From Posidonia oceanica (Eukaryota; Streptophyta; Magnoliopsida; Alismatales; Posidoniaceae), in contig JAZBRS010000026.1 in the NCBI GenBank assembly GCA_037176725.1, forward strand, positions 148,439,501 to 148,503,500: a stretch of DNA of 64,000 bases, given 5' to 3'. Below are positions 1 through 11,844 of this stretch, one piece after another. The position numbers and the translations under genes are program-made. The notes below the pieces were generated by a model. The model did no database searches and was not told the origin of the DNA. It saw only the letters and a program-made list of their open reading frames with translations. The first letter of the stretch is position 1; each line of letters starts with the position of its first letter.

Positions 1-164
1 AGAGGTAGGGTCTGGTTCGGCAAACTGATTTCATTCGGTCAACTGGACCAGGGACCTAGACTCACATCCAGGGGCTGATTCGACAGACCGAAATGGGTCA
101 GTCGACAGAATCAGGGACCAGAGGCCACACTCAAGAGCATCTTCGGCATACCGAACTGATTTAG
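1..164 (-). repeat. Left part of an old gypsy-family LTR
   Basis: Non-coding. It carries several copies of the TTCGGnnnnCCGAA-type palindrome (for example 142-155) that also fill part of the LTRs of the chromovirus and of the solo LTR in this window. The same motif resumes directly on the other side of the chromovirus at 10167, so this looks like one arm of an older related LTR that the chromovirus entered. Its outer end lies outside the window. Assignment is by motif similarity only. Confidence 0.5.
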
Positions 165-2786
165 TGTAACGACCTGAGCCGCTACCAACAAAAACCAATA
201 GCACAAATAAATTTAAACATAAAACAACTGTTACATTTACAATTATTTACAGGCTATTACAACCATATTTGTGCCAGGAACCTGCAGTGGACTGCTACAT
301 GACTCCGACTATATGCACTATAAACCAGCACTAGCTAATCACTTGCACCTACAACTAAAACCACAAGGAAAACATGTGAGTGACCATAAATTGTCACCCA
401 GCACACACCTCACAAAAACCACGACAAAACCGGAATAAAACCGTAATATGGAATAAACTGATCAAACAACCAAAACCAAACCGATATCATCATTTATAAT
501 AATAAAACATCTTTCCCAAATCCCACAAGCTAAAATAGGAAAAACCAGATGTATCCTAAAGCTCAATAATCCAAAACTCAGGCCCACTGGCCAAAACCCA
601 ACAAGGCCACAATACCGCCATAAGCAGGAAGAAAAGCTCTAGGTCAAATACGGCTAGAAACAACAATCACAAGCCCCATGGGCACAAGAACTACAACAAG
701 TAGTGTTGCCTGGTGCCAAGCAACCAACCTGGCCTCAAGTAGCCATCGAAGCACACTACACTGCCACGGACACCCGCCTTGTGGAGGAGCGTGCCCGTCA
801 TGGCGTCCTCTCACCAGAGGAGCCTCAAAAGTAATTCCCACCTAGGAAAGCTACTCACCCCACTTGGGCGAGCTATCCGTAATCAGGACAGAACCATAGG
901 GCACGCCACATCGGCGCTCGCAAACAATGTGCTTCGAACCACTCACGTGGTCCTCAACACCACAAAGGTGAGTCTAGGTGCCCCGTAGCGACTAAGGTAT
1001 CACGCCCAGCTAAGAAGGAGTATCATACCTCCTGGGTCTGTTGCCACGATACCGCTAGGTACAGATGACATCCTGACCCCCAAACCTCAACCCAGGTGAA
1101 GTGTGCGACACACTAGGAATGCCGTCACATCCCCGGGTCTAGGCCACACAACTCGTAGGTTTCGGCCCCCAACAAAACCTTGGCAAAACCTTTTGAAAAC
1201 ACATTCATCTTTACTCAAAAAATCATCTTTGAAAACCTTGATCATGCCACAAGATAACCATAGGCTAAAGCATAATTAATCACTAATTAAATCATAATTA
1301 AAACCCATTTAAAAACAAGCCTAGGATAGCCCCAGGCACTGGTTCGGTAGACCAAATTTCTCTGGTCGACCAGACCAAATGCTCAGGATGCTCCTAGGTC
1401 CTGCTTTCGTAGACTGGAAGTTTCTGGTCAACTGAACCAGGAGCCTGAGACTAGTTCTAGGCCCTAATTCGGCAGACTGAAAGGTTTCGGTCTACCGAAC
1501 TGCCCCCTGCCTCGGCATGCTGGAGGATTTCGACACGCCGAATCAGGGCACAGCCATGCAAAACCTGCCATTTTCCAAAACACATATTTTTCCTACATTC
1601 AACCAAAAATCACATACAATATACCAAAATGTTTGGAATGGAACAAGGAATCCATCCACACCAAAAATTGTGGCATTCCAAGGCATATAGCTCACAAAAA
1701 CACTGGAAAACCACATGGCATTCATTTAACAACTGAAGCCGAATAAATTCGATTAAAACTTGTATAATCTACCAAAAATCGCCAAACTACTTCCATTGCA
1801 TTCAAATCATAGCAAGGAACACGTGCATATCATTTTTAAGCTAATTAGAGAGAGAGAGTGCGAGATGTGCACCTTATGAGACACGACAACCATTGTCTCT
1901 TTGGCGACCTCTGCGCAACACCGGCAATACACCACCGCACCCGGCTCCTCATGGCTACTCTCGAGCTCACCACACCACCAGGAGGAAGGCTGGAGCTCGC
2001 CACAGCTGCATGATTTGAGGAGGAGGGAGGTCGGCGATCGCCCACCACACACAGCCAACAGGGGAGGAGGAGAAGAGAGGAGGAGGAGCTCGGGAAAGGT
2101 GGAGAAGGGAGGGAGGAGATGGAGATGGAGGAAGGGAGGAGGAGGAGATGGGTGAACCACTGCCAGCCTAGAGGCTAGGGCACAGGCGAGAGAGCGAGAG
2201 AGAGTGGGGGAGAAATGAGGGAGATGGGGGAGGAGGAGTGGAGGGGACGAGTGGGAGGAGGGAGAGGAGTGAGTGAGTGGAAGGAGAGAGACGGGAGAGT
2301 GAGTGTGAGTGGAGGGAGGGAGAGAGAGAGAAATGAAGGAGGAGAAGAATGTGTGTGTGCCGAGAGAACGAAACATGGCCATGCAGGTTATAAGCATAGC
2401 CACAACAACTATAGAACCACGGGCATCTGCTTTCCCCCACAAGGCGTGGATCTGATTTCCTAACCAACTAGCAGGCCCATGAGCACGTGGAGCCACCACC
2501 ACCAGCACAATTCGTGTTGCAGCACACTACATAAACAGTGCCAGGCGGTCCCACGTATAGTGATATGCTGGGTAAATTGCACAACACACCCCTAAGAATT
2601 AGGAAATCAAGAGATGAAGAAGATAGGGACCCAAGAGCAAAGAAGGATAAAGCCAGGGACCAAACCACCACTGGTCCCACTAACAAAACACAGAGGCAAG
2701 CCACATAAACCAATAACACCCGTCCATAGTTAAAGAATTCATTTAATTTATACAATTACAAGGGAAATGAATTCCCAGGTATTACA
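165..2786 (-). repeat. 3' LTR of the chromovirus
   Basis: Matches 7662-10166 along its length: the same start TGTAACGAC, shared blocks around 640-1020 and 1540-1740, and the same inner end near 2762-2786. It is 2622 bp against 2505 bp for its partner. Most of the difference is an extra purine-rich block of roughly 115 bp at about 2150-2265, absent from the other copy. Substitutions between the two copies are frequent, so the insertion is not young. GA-rich tracts at 2060-2350 create long spurious reading frames on both strands. Confidence 0.88.
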
Positions 2787-2820
2787 CCATATACACTTAA
2801 AAAGGATTTCGCCCTCGAAA

Positions 2821-2967
2821 TCAGTAGTAGGCGAAAAGGTGCAGGTACCGAGCAAGGATGGCATCCTTGGGCTCCCAAGTGGCCTCCTCAGCTCCATGAT
2901 GCTGCCATTGCATGAGAACTAGCAGAATCACCTTGTTCAGCAGCACCTGTTCCCTCTGATCAATAAT
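2821..2967 (-). pseudogene. Chromodomain at the C-terminus of the integrase
   Basis: The minus-strand reading contains the tail of a chromodomain (QVLLNKVILLVLMQWQ and GAEEATWEPKDAI), ending in a stop at 2821-2823. Chromodomains in this element class bind modified histone H3 and steer integration into heterochromatin (known for the family). A stop at 2968-2970 separates it from the integrase, so as it stands it cannot be made as part of the polyprotein. The residues seen match the usual W-E-P core of the fold. Confidence 0.75.
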
Positions 2968-2970
2968 CTA

Positions 2971-4300
2971 GACAGCATCCTCGACATAAGAGAGATATAC
3001 CTGGAGGACCTTTGGCTGAATAGGGATCACCTGCGACACATTAGCCAGGTACTTCCTCAGCATTGAGACATGGAATACATCATGCATTGCTAATAGCTCT
3101 GGTGGTAGGGCCAATCTATAGGCATCCTCGCCAACCCTTTACGTGATCTGGTGCGGGCCAATATAGTGGGGACTCAACTTCCCACGCTTGCCAAATCTCA
3201 TCATGCCTTTGGTTGTTGAAACCTTTAGGAATACAAAGTCCTCCACCATGAACTCCAGCGGCCTCCGCCTCTAATCAGCATAACTCTTCTGCCGACTCTG
3301 TGCAGTCACAAGCCTTCTACGAATCAAGTCCACCTTGTCTGCATATTGCTGCACAATCTCAAGACCAAGGAGCTGCCGTTCTCCTACTTCGCTCCAGCAA
3401 ACCAGCGATCTGTAGGGCCTACCATACAGAGCCTTGTATGGTGCCATCCCGATGCTAGAGTGGTAGCTGTTGTTGTAGGCAAACTCAACCAACAGCAGGT
3501 GGTCCTCCCAACTCCCTTGCAAATCTAGGGCACAAGCTCTCAGCATATCCTCCAGCGTCTGAATGGTCCTCTCTGTCTGGCCATCCGTTTGCAGGTGGAA
3601 TGCCGTGCTGAAGTTAAGTACCGTGCCAAAAGCTTCTTGCAGAGTCCTCCAGAACCTTGAGGTAAACCACGTGTCTCTGTCAGACACAATGGATACAAGA
3701 ACACCATGCAGTCGAACAATCTCTGATACATACAATTCTGCTAACCGTCGCAAAGGGAGATTCACCTGAATTGCAAGAAAATGAGCTGACTTGGTTAGCC
3801 GATCCACGATCACACACATGGTGTCATTCTTCCTCACTGTACGTGGCAACCCAGTCACAAAGTCCATAGAGATGTGTTCCCATTTCCATTCAGGAATGTC
3901 TAATGGCTGCAAAGTCTCTCCAGGCCTCTGATGCTCTGCCTTGACCAGTTGGCAAGTCATGCACCTCGCTACATAGTCAGCAACATCTCTCTTCATGCCA
4001 GGCCACTAGAAGTTCCTCTTCAGATCTTGGTACATCTTCATAATCCCTGGATGGATAGTGTACTTGGACCGATGAGCTTCGTCCAGTAGCCTCTGCCTGG
4101 CCTCCTCATACTGGGGTACATATAGGCGCAGATCAAATCTCAACTCCCCATGTATGCCGAGAGAGAAATTAGGTGCTTCCCTAGCCTCCATCTTCTCAAT
4201 AGTTGCCTGAATAAAAGGGTCCATCTGTTGACAGGCAATGATGAATTCCACTAGCTTGGGGCGAATAGACAGGCTTGCCAAGCAGGCACCACCCATCCCC
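2971..4300 (-). pseudogene. Chromovirus integrase, broken
   Basis: Integrase that would join element cDNA to the chromosome. Reading downward from 4300: an HHCC zinc region (EAHRSKYTIHPG, then CMTCQ near 3950-3970), the catalytic core with D in HISMDFVTGLP, D in VSDRDTWFTSRFW and E in QTDGQTERTIQTLEDM, then a GPY/F module (GPHQI and VGEDAYRLALPPELL near 3090-3150) ending HDVFHVSMLRKYL. All three catalytic residues are present. Stops fall at about 4006, 3268 and 3130, so the gene is dead. It is followed by the chromodomain. Confidence 0.88.
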
Positions 4301-4317
4301 CAAGGTAGTCTCTTGAG

Positions 4318-4788
4318 TCAACAGTCAGCCAAATCCTCCAGCATGGTCCACTCCTTGACCATTAGGCTCTCCATGACGTGCGTACGCCGACTTAGAGCAT
4401 CGGCGACCACGTTGGCCTTCCCAAGGTGGTAGGACAAGCTGAAATCATAGTCCTTAAGATACTCCACCCACCTCCTCTGCCGCATGTTGAGGTCCTTTTG
4501 AGTAAATATGTACTCCAGACTCTTGTGATCGGTGTAGACCTCGAACTGCTCCCCATACAGATAGTGTCGCCAGAGCTTGAGTGCAAATACCACGGCAGCC
4601 ATCTCTAAATCATGGGTAGGGTAGTTCTTCTCATGGTCCTTCAGTTGACGAGAGGCATACACCACAACAATTCCATGCTGCATCAGAACACCACCCAACC
4701 CAACACCACTTGCGTCACTATACACAGTGAAGCCCCCACTACCTAAAGGTAGGGTCAGAACAAGAGCTGTAGTCAGATGAGCCTTCAA
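4318..4788 (-). pseudogene. Chromovirus RNase H
   Basis: RNase H domain that removes the RNA strand during reverse transcription. Visible motifs: [18 protein letters not shown] (first catalytic Asp), [18 protein letters not shown] (Glu), [12 protein letters not shown] (Asp), and [13 protein letters not shown] at the end (final Asp). The domain itself is uninterrupted for about 150 residues, but its neighbours are not in one continuous frame. It lies between RT and integrase as expected for Ty3/gypsy. Confidence 0.88.
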
Positions 4789-4818
4789 CTCGTTGAAACT
4801 CGCCTCACAGTCGCGGTC

Positions 4819-5620
4819 CTAGATGAACGGAACCCCTTGCTTGTTCAGAGCTGTTAGGGATGATGCAATAGAAGAGAAGTCCCTGATAAACATCTTGTAG
4901 TAACCCGCCAATCTCAGAAAACTTTTGATCTCAGTCACAGTCCTGGGTCTCTCCCAATTGCTAACAACCTCAACCTTGGCAGGGTCCACTCTGATGCCTT
5001 CTTTAGTAATACGATGGCTGAGGAACATAACTTCACTTAACCAGAACTCACACTTGGAGAATTTGGCATACAATTGGTGCTGCCTCAGAATATCCAGCAC
5101 TGCCCTCAGATGTAGAGCATGAGTTTCTTCATCAGGAGAGTAGACCAAAATGTCATCCATAAAGACCACCACAAACTAGTCCAAGAAAGGCCTGAAGATC
5201 TGGTTCATCAACTCCATGAATACGGTAGGGCGTTGGTTAGGCCAAAGGGCATAACCATAAACTCATAATAGCCATACTGCATCCGGAAAGCAGTCTTCTG
5301 AATGTCTAAGTCATGAATCCTCAACTGGTGATATCCCGATCTCAGATCTATCTTAGAGAAAACAGATGCAGATTGCAACTAGTCAAACATGTCCTCAATA
5401 CGGGGCAAGGGATACTTGTTCTTTATTGTAATCTGATTCAACATTCGGTAATCTATGCATAGACGGAGTGAACCATCCTTCTTACGGACGAACAAGACAG
5501 GTGCTCCCCATAGAGATACACTTGGCCTAATGAAATCCTTGTCCATCAACTCTTGCAAATGGGCCTTGAGTTCCCACAACTCAGCTGGTGCCATACGATA
5601 AGGATTCTTCGCAACAGCAC
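4819..5620 (-). pseudogene. Chromovirus reverse transcriptase, frameshifted
   Basis: The N-terminal half ([20 protein letters not shown] near 5410-5480) and the C-terminal half (FMDDILVYS at about 5138-5165, then KCEFW and [16 protein letters not shown]) lie in different frames. At least one stop and one frame change separate them at 5175-5380. The catalytic motif reads FMDD where FIDD or YVDD is more usual, which still keeps both Asp residues. Order PR-RT-RH-IN is the Ty3/gypsy order. Confidence 0.88.
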
Positions 5621-5924
5621 CACACCCTGAGGCCATCTCAATGGTGAACTCTACCTCCTTGTGAGGTGGCATGCCAGGGAAGTCATCAGGAAAGACGTAG
5701 GGATATTCACACACCACAGAGATGTTGTGAACACCCAACCCCAGAGAAGTAGAGGCAATCACACTAGCAAAGTACCACATACATCCCTTGGTCAAAGACT
5801 TGTAAGCCTTCATAGCAGAGATAACAAACTTAGGCTCACCTTGGCGCACACCTTGCACAAAGAAGGAACCAGCATCAACAGCTCCAAAGAAGACTCTCCT
5901 CCAAGCACAGTCGATCAGAGTAGA

Positions 5925-6182
5925 GTGTTGGCCCAGCCAGTCCATGCCCAAGATTACATCATACTTGTGCATGCCCATGAGAATGAGAGTGGCATCGAAC
6001 TCCCGACCGTTCAGCTCCAGATCGACAGACGGTAGATACCTCTATGCCAAATAGTGCTCCCCTAGCGGCGTTACTACATCTAGGTGGAAAGCCAACTTAG
6101 CTGGCACATCATCCAGTTCCACTGCAAATGACTCGGAGACAAAGGAGAGAGTACTCCCCGAGTCAAAGAGAACTTTGGCCAT
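5925..6182 (-). pseudogene. Chromovirus aspartic protease
   Basis: The active site reads LFDSGST (Asp codon near 6163-6165) and the distal motif reads DVILGMDWL near 5940-5965. Both are typical of Ty3/gypsy proteases that cut the Gag-Pol polyprotein. DSG in place of DTG is a common functional variant. A TAG falls between the two motifs at about 6045, so the domain is interrupted. It lies directly before RT. Confidence 0.8.
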
Positions 6183-6394
6183 TCGGCCGCCACAGAAAGG
6201 AACCTAAAGGCCAAGCACAACCAACAATATCCCCAATTAAACCAAATAGTTCATAATACAAGGGGAGAAACAACAATCACACAATGGGTCACACCACCCA
6301 GTGATCTATGCGGAATTACCCTCTACAACATCACTAGAGGGCCCACAGTCGGGAGCAGAGATAGTGAACACACGTCCCTAGGTCAACTACTGTG

Positions 6395-7500
6395 GCACAT
6401 TCCCCGCTCTCTTGGGAGGATCAGGATAGAACTTCTGCACATGCCCCGGTCTCCTGCAATTGTAGCACCCCGTCCCTCGCTATCTCATCGCCTGCTGTGC
6501 TCAAGGGAAATTCACCGCAAAGTGACCTGCCTGGCCACACTGGAAACACTGGGCGCTCCCCTACCCACTTGAAGCAGCCTGGTTAGGACCGGCGCTACCA
6601 ACTCCAGCAAAACTGTGTCGGGCATCAAAGACAGAATCGACGCGACTACCTCTTGTGAAGTTGTGCCGGGCACCAGAGACACCACCAGACCTGTCCTTCT
6701 TCCTCTTCCCCGGGCTACTCGTGCTGCTGGAACTTGGCGGGCTAGAGAGAGAGAATCGGGAAGCACAGGACGTCTTGGTCTTCCCTTTGGAGCGACCTCC
6801 CACGTACTGCTATTCCTCCTCAAAGCGGGAAGCCATCTGCAACATATCAGCTACTGTCTGGCACCGGCAGCCCATCACCTTCACCCTCAAACTAGGCTGA
6901 AGGCCCTCCAAAAATCTCTTCACCCCCTGTCCTCAGTATTGAAGACTTGGGCAAAACACTCCAGTCAGGCAAACTTGGCTTCATACTCAGCCACAGTCAT
7001 ATTACTCTGCTGGAGGCTACGGAATTCTCGGTTGAACTGATCTCGCACATGATCCGGGAAGTATTTCTCATGGAAGGCCATCTCGAAATCCTTCCACTTG
7101 ATTTCGACCGTCACAGCTTCTGGGAACTTCAGCCGCTGCACAGACTTCCACCACTCATCCGCATCACCCTCCAACTGATACACGACCAATCTCACCCAGT
7201 GCTCTGCCAGGCATGCCATGATATCTAGAATCTACTCGACTCGCCGCAGCCATGCCACACTCTCCTCGGGAGTACCTTTGCCCTTGAACATCGACAGGTG
7301 GAGCTTGCCCAGCTGACGTAACCATGGATCGCCCCCCGATTGATCCACTGGAGTTGCTCTTGCCAAACACGTGAGAGATCCCGTGCATCCAGCTTCGCAG
7401 CTCGGTCCACATGCCCTGCCATCCGCCCTCCTCTCGAGAGCTGGGCTCCTCAACAGGGGTCTTGCCCTTACTACGACCACGACGAGGCGTTCTGCAGCAA
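6395..7500 (-). pseudogene. Chromovirus gag
   Basis: Capsid-type Gag. The N-terminus near 7490 is basic (TPRRGRSKGK). The retrotransposon gag core is clear at 6965-7219 (YQLEGDADEWWKSV, then DFEMAFHEKYFPDHVRDQFN). A serine-rich linker follows, then two CCHC zinc knuckles near 6500-6545 and 6425-6465. In both knuckles the last Cys is lost: the first reads CFQC...H...F and the second CYNC...H...Y, each explained by one base change. Several frame changes and stops break the gene. Confidence 0.82.
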
Positions 7501-7645
7501 AAGAGAAACAAACTACCTGCACCACAATCAGGGAGACAACATTAAATCATGATAAAACTGACAAGTGTAGACTCAACTATGCCATGCATTCCTATGGAGT
7601 CACTAGACCGACCACTCCTAGGCTAGTGCAACCTAGTGAACTTGG

Positions 7646-7657
7646 GCTCTGATACCA
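7646..7657 (-). other. Primer binding site (initiator-Met tRNA type)
   Basis: On the minus strand this reads TGGTATCAGAGC, the standard plant retrotransposon primer site complementary to the 3' end of initiator methionine tRNA. It lies four bases inside the 5' LTR edge at 7662. It fixes the element's orientation and inner LTR boundary. Confidence 0.92.
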
Positions 7658-7661
7658 AATT

Positions 7662-10166
7662 TGTAACGACTCAAGCCACTACCAACAAAAACCAATAGCC
7701 CAAATAAATTTAAACATAAAACAATTGTTACATTTACAATTATTTACAGGCTATTACAAATATATTGTGCCAGGAACCTGCAGTGGACTGCTACGTGACT
7801 CCGACTATATGCGCTATGAACCAACACCAGCTAATCACCTGCACTTGTAACTAAAACCACAAGGAAAACACGTGAGTGACCAGAAATTGTCACCCAGCAC
7901 ACACCTCACAAAAACCACGACAAAACCGAAATAAAACTGCAATATGGAATAAACCAGTCAAACACCCAAAACCAAATCAATATCATCATTTATAATAATA
8001 AAACATCATTCCCAAAGCCCACAAGCTAAAATAGGGAAAAGTAGATGTATCTCAAAGCTCAATAATCCAAAACTTGGGCCCACCGGCCAAAACCCAACAA
8101 AGCCACAGTACCGCCATAAGCGAGAAGAAAAGCTCTAGGCCCAATATGGCCAGAAACATCAATTATAAGCCCCACAGGCACAAGAATGACAACAAGTCGT
8201 GTTGTCTGGTGCCAAGCAACCAACCTAGCCTCAAGCAGCCATCGAAGTGCACCGCACTGCCACGGACACCCGTCTTGTAGAGGAGCGTGCCCGTCACGGT
8301 GTCCTCTCACCAGAGGATCCTCAAAAGCAATCCCCAACTGGGAAAGCTACTCACCCTACCTGGGAAAGTTGTCCACAATCAGGACAGAACCACAGGACAC
8401 GCCACATTAGCGCCCGCAAACAATGTGTTTCGAACCACTCATGTGGTCCTCAACACCACAAATGTGAGTCTCGGTGCCCCATAGTGACTAGGGTATCACG
8501 CCCAGCTACGTAGGAGTATCATACTTCTCGAGTCTGCTGCCACAATACTGCGAGGTACAGACGACACCCCAACCCCTGAACCTCAACCTAGGTGAAGTGT
8601 GTGACACGCTAGGAACGCCGTTACATCCCCAGGTCTAGGCCACACAACTCCCAGGTTTCGGCTCCCAACAAAACCTCAGTAAAACCTTTTGAAAACACAT
8701 TCATCTTTCCTCAAAAAACCATCTTTGAAAACCTTGATCATGCCACAAGATAACCATAGGCTAAAGCATAATTAACCATTAATTAAATCATAATTAAAAC
8801 CCATTAAAAAACAGGCTTGGGATAGCCCTAGGAACTGTATCGGTAGACTGAATTTCTTCAGTCGACCGGACCAGAGGCTTAGGACACTCCCAGGTCTTGC
8901 TTCGGCAGATCGGAAGTTTCTGGTCGACTGAACCAGGAGCCTGAGACTAGTTCTAAGCCTAGATTCAACAGACCGAAAGGTTTCGATCTGCCGAACTGCC
9001 CCCTGCCTTGGCATGCCGAAGGATTTCAGCACGTTGAATCAGGGCACAACAGGGCAAAACCTGCCATTTTCCAAAACACCCATTTTTCCTACATTCTACC
9101 AAAAATCGCATACAATATACAGAAATGTTCGGAATGGAACAAGGAATCCATCCACACCAAAAATTGTGGCATTCCAAAGCACATAGATCACAAAAACACC
9201 GGAAAATCACATGGCATTCATATAACAATTGAAGTCGAATAAATTCGATTAAAACTTGTATAATGTACCAAAAATCTCCAAACCACTTCCATTACATTCA
9301 AAGCATAGCAAGGAACACGTGCATATCATTTTTAGGCTAATTAGAGAGAGAGTGCGAGATGTGCACCTTATGAGACAAGGCAACCACTGTCTCTCCAGCG
9401 ACCTCTGCGCAACACCAGCGATACGCCGCCGCACCCGGCTCCTCACAGCCGCTCTTGAGCTCACCACGCCACCAGGAGGAAGGCCGAAGCTCGCCACAGC
9501 CGCACGATCCAAGGAGGAGGGAGGTCGGCGATCGCCCACCACACACAGCCATAGGGGAGGAGGAGAAGAGAGGAAAAGGAGCTTGGGAAAGGTGGAGAAG
9601 GGAGGGAGGAGATGGAGATGGAGGAAGGGAGGAGGAGGGAGAGGAGTGAGTGAGTGGAAGGAGAGAGAGAGAGACGGGAGAGTGAGTGTGAGTGGAGGGA
9701 GGGAGAGAGAGAAATGAAGGAGGAGAAGAATGTGTGTGTGCCGGGAGAACGAAACATGGCCATGTAGGTTATAAGCACAGCCGCAGCAACTGTAGAACCA
9801 TGGGCATTTGCTTTCCCCTGTAAGGCGTGGATCTGGTTTCCTCACCAACCAGTAGGCCCACGACACGTGAAGCCACCGCCACCAGCACAATTCGTGTTGC
9901 AGCACACTACACAAACAGTGCCATGCGGTCCCACGCATAGTGATATGTTGGGTAAATTGCACAACACGCCCCCAAGAATTAGGAAATCAAGAGATGCAGA
10001 AGATAGGGACCCAAGAGCAAAGAAGGATAAAGCCATGGACCAAACCACCACTGGTCCCACCAACAAAAGACAGAGGCAAGCCATGCAAACCAATAACACC
10101 AGTCCACAGTTAAAGAATTCATTTAATCTGTACAATTTCAAGGGAAATGAATTCCTGGGTGTTACA
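7662..10166 (-). repeat. 5' LTR of the chromovirus
   Basis: Partner of the LTR at 165-2786; on the + strand it starts TGTAACGACTCAAGCC and ends GGGTGTTACA. It holds the element's promoter by position. The stretch 8820-9040 carries decayed copies of the TTCGGnnnnCCGAA palindrome. GA-rich microsatellite-like DNA at 9540-9740 gives long but meaningless reading frames on both strands. Confidence 0.88.
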
Positions 10167-11095
10167 TTCGGTATACCGAAATCTAGGTTCAGGGGACACA
10201 CAAGAGCAAAATCGGCATACTGAAATAATTCGGCATGCCGAACCAGACGAGTGCAGAGGGCGACCCAAAAATCGCCCAAACTAGAATTTGTGATCGCTCC
10301 CTGCACAGACAATCCAAAATACACAAATCACATACCCAAATGAAGATTTCGAGACGATCTACGATTTGGGACCAGAAATACAAAGATTTGCTGGATGGAT
10401 CGCAAGAAATCACAATCCAACACAAACCTAATACTATTCAATCGAAAATCAACCTCTTGCTATTAATGACCATAAATACCCCATAAATCCTCATAAATTC
10501 TCTACAACTAATCCAATCATCCACACACTATCATGCCCCTACCAATCCAATTGAGCAAAGAAAAGAAGAAGCTATCGAGGCGTGTACCTTCCACCAACGA
10601 CACCGGACAGTGCACGGTGGTGACCACAACCTCCTCCTTGTGCTGCTCCACTGAATCTCCTCCTCCAAGGCAGCTCTGGATCCTCCTTCTCCAAGGCAGC
10701 TCTAGATCCTCCTCCTCTCCTCCTGGCGGCGACGGCGACGGCGACAGCACCGACCTCTTCCTCCACTGCCTCCATCTCCCTCTCTCTCTCTCGTTCTCTT
10801 TTTGTCTCTTTTTGTCTCCCTCTCCTTGACAAAAGGAGAAAAAGAGAAGAAAGAAGAAAAAGAAGAGTAAGAAGAATAAGGAGAAATGGGAAAAGGAGGG
10901 AAGAAGCAACTTCAAACCTCCACTTGCACTGTACCCCAGGTCTAGGTCGTTACATTGTCTCTCCCCTACCAAAGAAGAGGGAGAAGAAGGATAAGAACGG
11001 GAAAAAGGAGGGAAAAGAAGAAGGAGTAAGTGAGAAGCCAGCCGTGAGCACAAAACCACAACCACTCAACCACTTCCAAATCTGGGTCGTTACAG
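10167..11095 (-). repeat. Right part of the old outer LTR
   Basis: It begins with a perfect 14-bp palindrome (10167-10180) and has another at 10229-10242, both of the class seen at 1-164. It ends GGGTCGTTACA at 11095, which on the minus strand is an LTR start (TGTAACGACCC). It is therefore the 5' portion of an LTR interrupted by the chromovirus. Its first bases differ from the solo LTR at 12629, so it is a related but distinct subfamily. No coding content; the long GA/CT tracts at 10700-11065 only look open. Confidence 0.6.
10815..11095 (-). repeat. Tandem duplication of the LTR start
   Basis: On the minus strand the LTR start TGTAACGACC occurs twice, ending at 11095 and at 10955. Each is followed by a similar pyrimidine-rich stretch of about 140 bp (CTTCTT and TTTTC-rich) that ends GGAGAGA. 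The two copies differ at many positions, so the duplication is old. Confidence 0.6.
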
Positions 11096-11218
11096 TGGGT
11101 TTCTCTTTCCATTATCTATCACACTCCACTCCAGTAAGGGTTTCTCTATGATTTCCAGTGATTTCCATTTAAATCTAGTGTTTTCCAGTGATTTCCATTT
11201 AAATCGAGTGATTTCCAG

Positions 11219-11412
11219 TTCCTCTATTTTAATCTCCTGTGTATTTTTTTGTAATCAATTGTGTATTTTTTGGCAATTAGCTGTGATCAATTGTGATTTC
11301 CTCTATTATAATCTCGTGTGTATTTTTTTGTGATCAATTGTGTATTTTTTGGCAATCAACTGTGATCAATTGTGATTTCCTCTATTATAATCTCCTGTGT
11401 ATTTTTTTGTCA
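11219..11412 (+). repeat. 79-bp tandem repeat upstream of the MURA gene
   Basis: Units starting CCTCTATT recur at 11221, 11300 and 11379, a period of 79 bp, with about 2.4 copies. Each contains the strings GTGTATTTTTTTG and TGATCAATTGTG. It lies between the old LTR edge and the first Mutator-like coding block, so it may be 5' leader or intron DNA of that element. Confidence 0.7.
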
Positions 11413-11486
11413 ATTGTATCCCACATATGTCTACAATTTTATACACATTTAATATCAAGTTTTGGTGTTTTCTTGACAATGACAGA

Positions 11487-11844
11487 AATGGAGAGATTGC
11501 CTACCGTGCTAATGTTGACCCAGACAGGATGTCCTACTTTGAAATAATGGACTTACTTGCAGACTTGTATATAGACAGGAGGAGCACTGTCTATTATAAG
11601 CTTCCTGGAAAGGATTTGGATAATGGACTTGTTCTACTTAACGCAGACAATGAAATATTGAACATGTTTGAAGTTTATAAGGAGTCCAAACATGTTGACA
11701 TATACGTAATAGGAGTAGAGGTGGTTGATTCACCTACTAGAATGTTGGATTATGGAGATTATGCACCATGAGCTCCTACTGATTGGATTGATGTAGGGGT
11801 ACTTCTTTTTGAAGAAGTCTACCACAATGATACCTCTAAGGATC
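11487..11844 (+). pseudogene. Mutator-like (MURA) transposase, N-terminal block
   Basis: Encodes a PB1-like N-terminal domain common in plant Mutator-like transposases (GEIAYRANVDPDRMSYFEIM, then YYKLPGKDLDNGLVLLNAD). A splice acceptor (TTGACAATGACAG) just upstream suggests an exon start near 11487. A TGA at 11769-11771 breaks the frame, after which the frame stays open to 11844, where the CACTA element begins. The reading frame continues at 48255 if the CACTA element and one GAT copy are left out. Known role of intact relatives: cutting and pasting Mutator elements in the nucleus. Here it is a relic. Confidence 0.82.

Larger units (their letters stand above)
165..10166 (-). mobile_element. 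Ty3/gypsy chromovirus (Tekay/Del-like), decayed
   Basis: A complete but mutated LTR retrotransposon read on the minus strand: 5' LTR 7662-10166, primer site 7646-7657, gag, protease, RT, RNase H, integrase with GPY/F module, chromodomain, 3' LTR 165-2786. Both LTRs run TGTAAC...GTTACA or ATTACA. The chromodomain after integrase and the initiator-Met primer site place it among plant chromoviruses; long LTRs of about 2.5 kb suit the Tekay/Del clade. Many in-frame stops and frame changes make it inactive. The flanking 5 bases (TTTAG at 160-164, TTCGG at 10167-10171) do not match, so no target duplication is preserved. It sits inside an older related LTR. Confidence 0.9.

Noticed and set aside
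1807..2508. 233-codon minus-strand frame, and its counterpart at 9249-9962
   Set aside because: Lies wholly in the LTR. Composition-driven (GA/CT-rich), with open frames on the opposite strand and no protein features.
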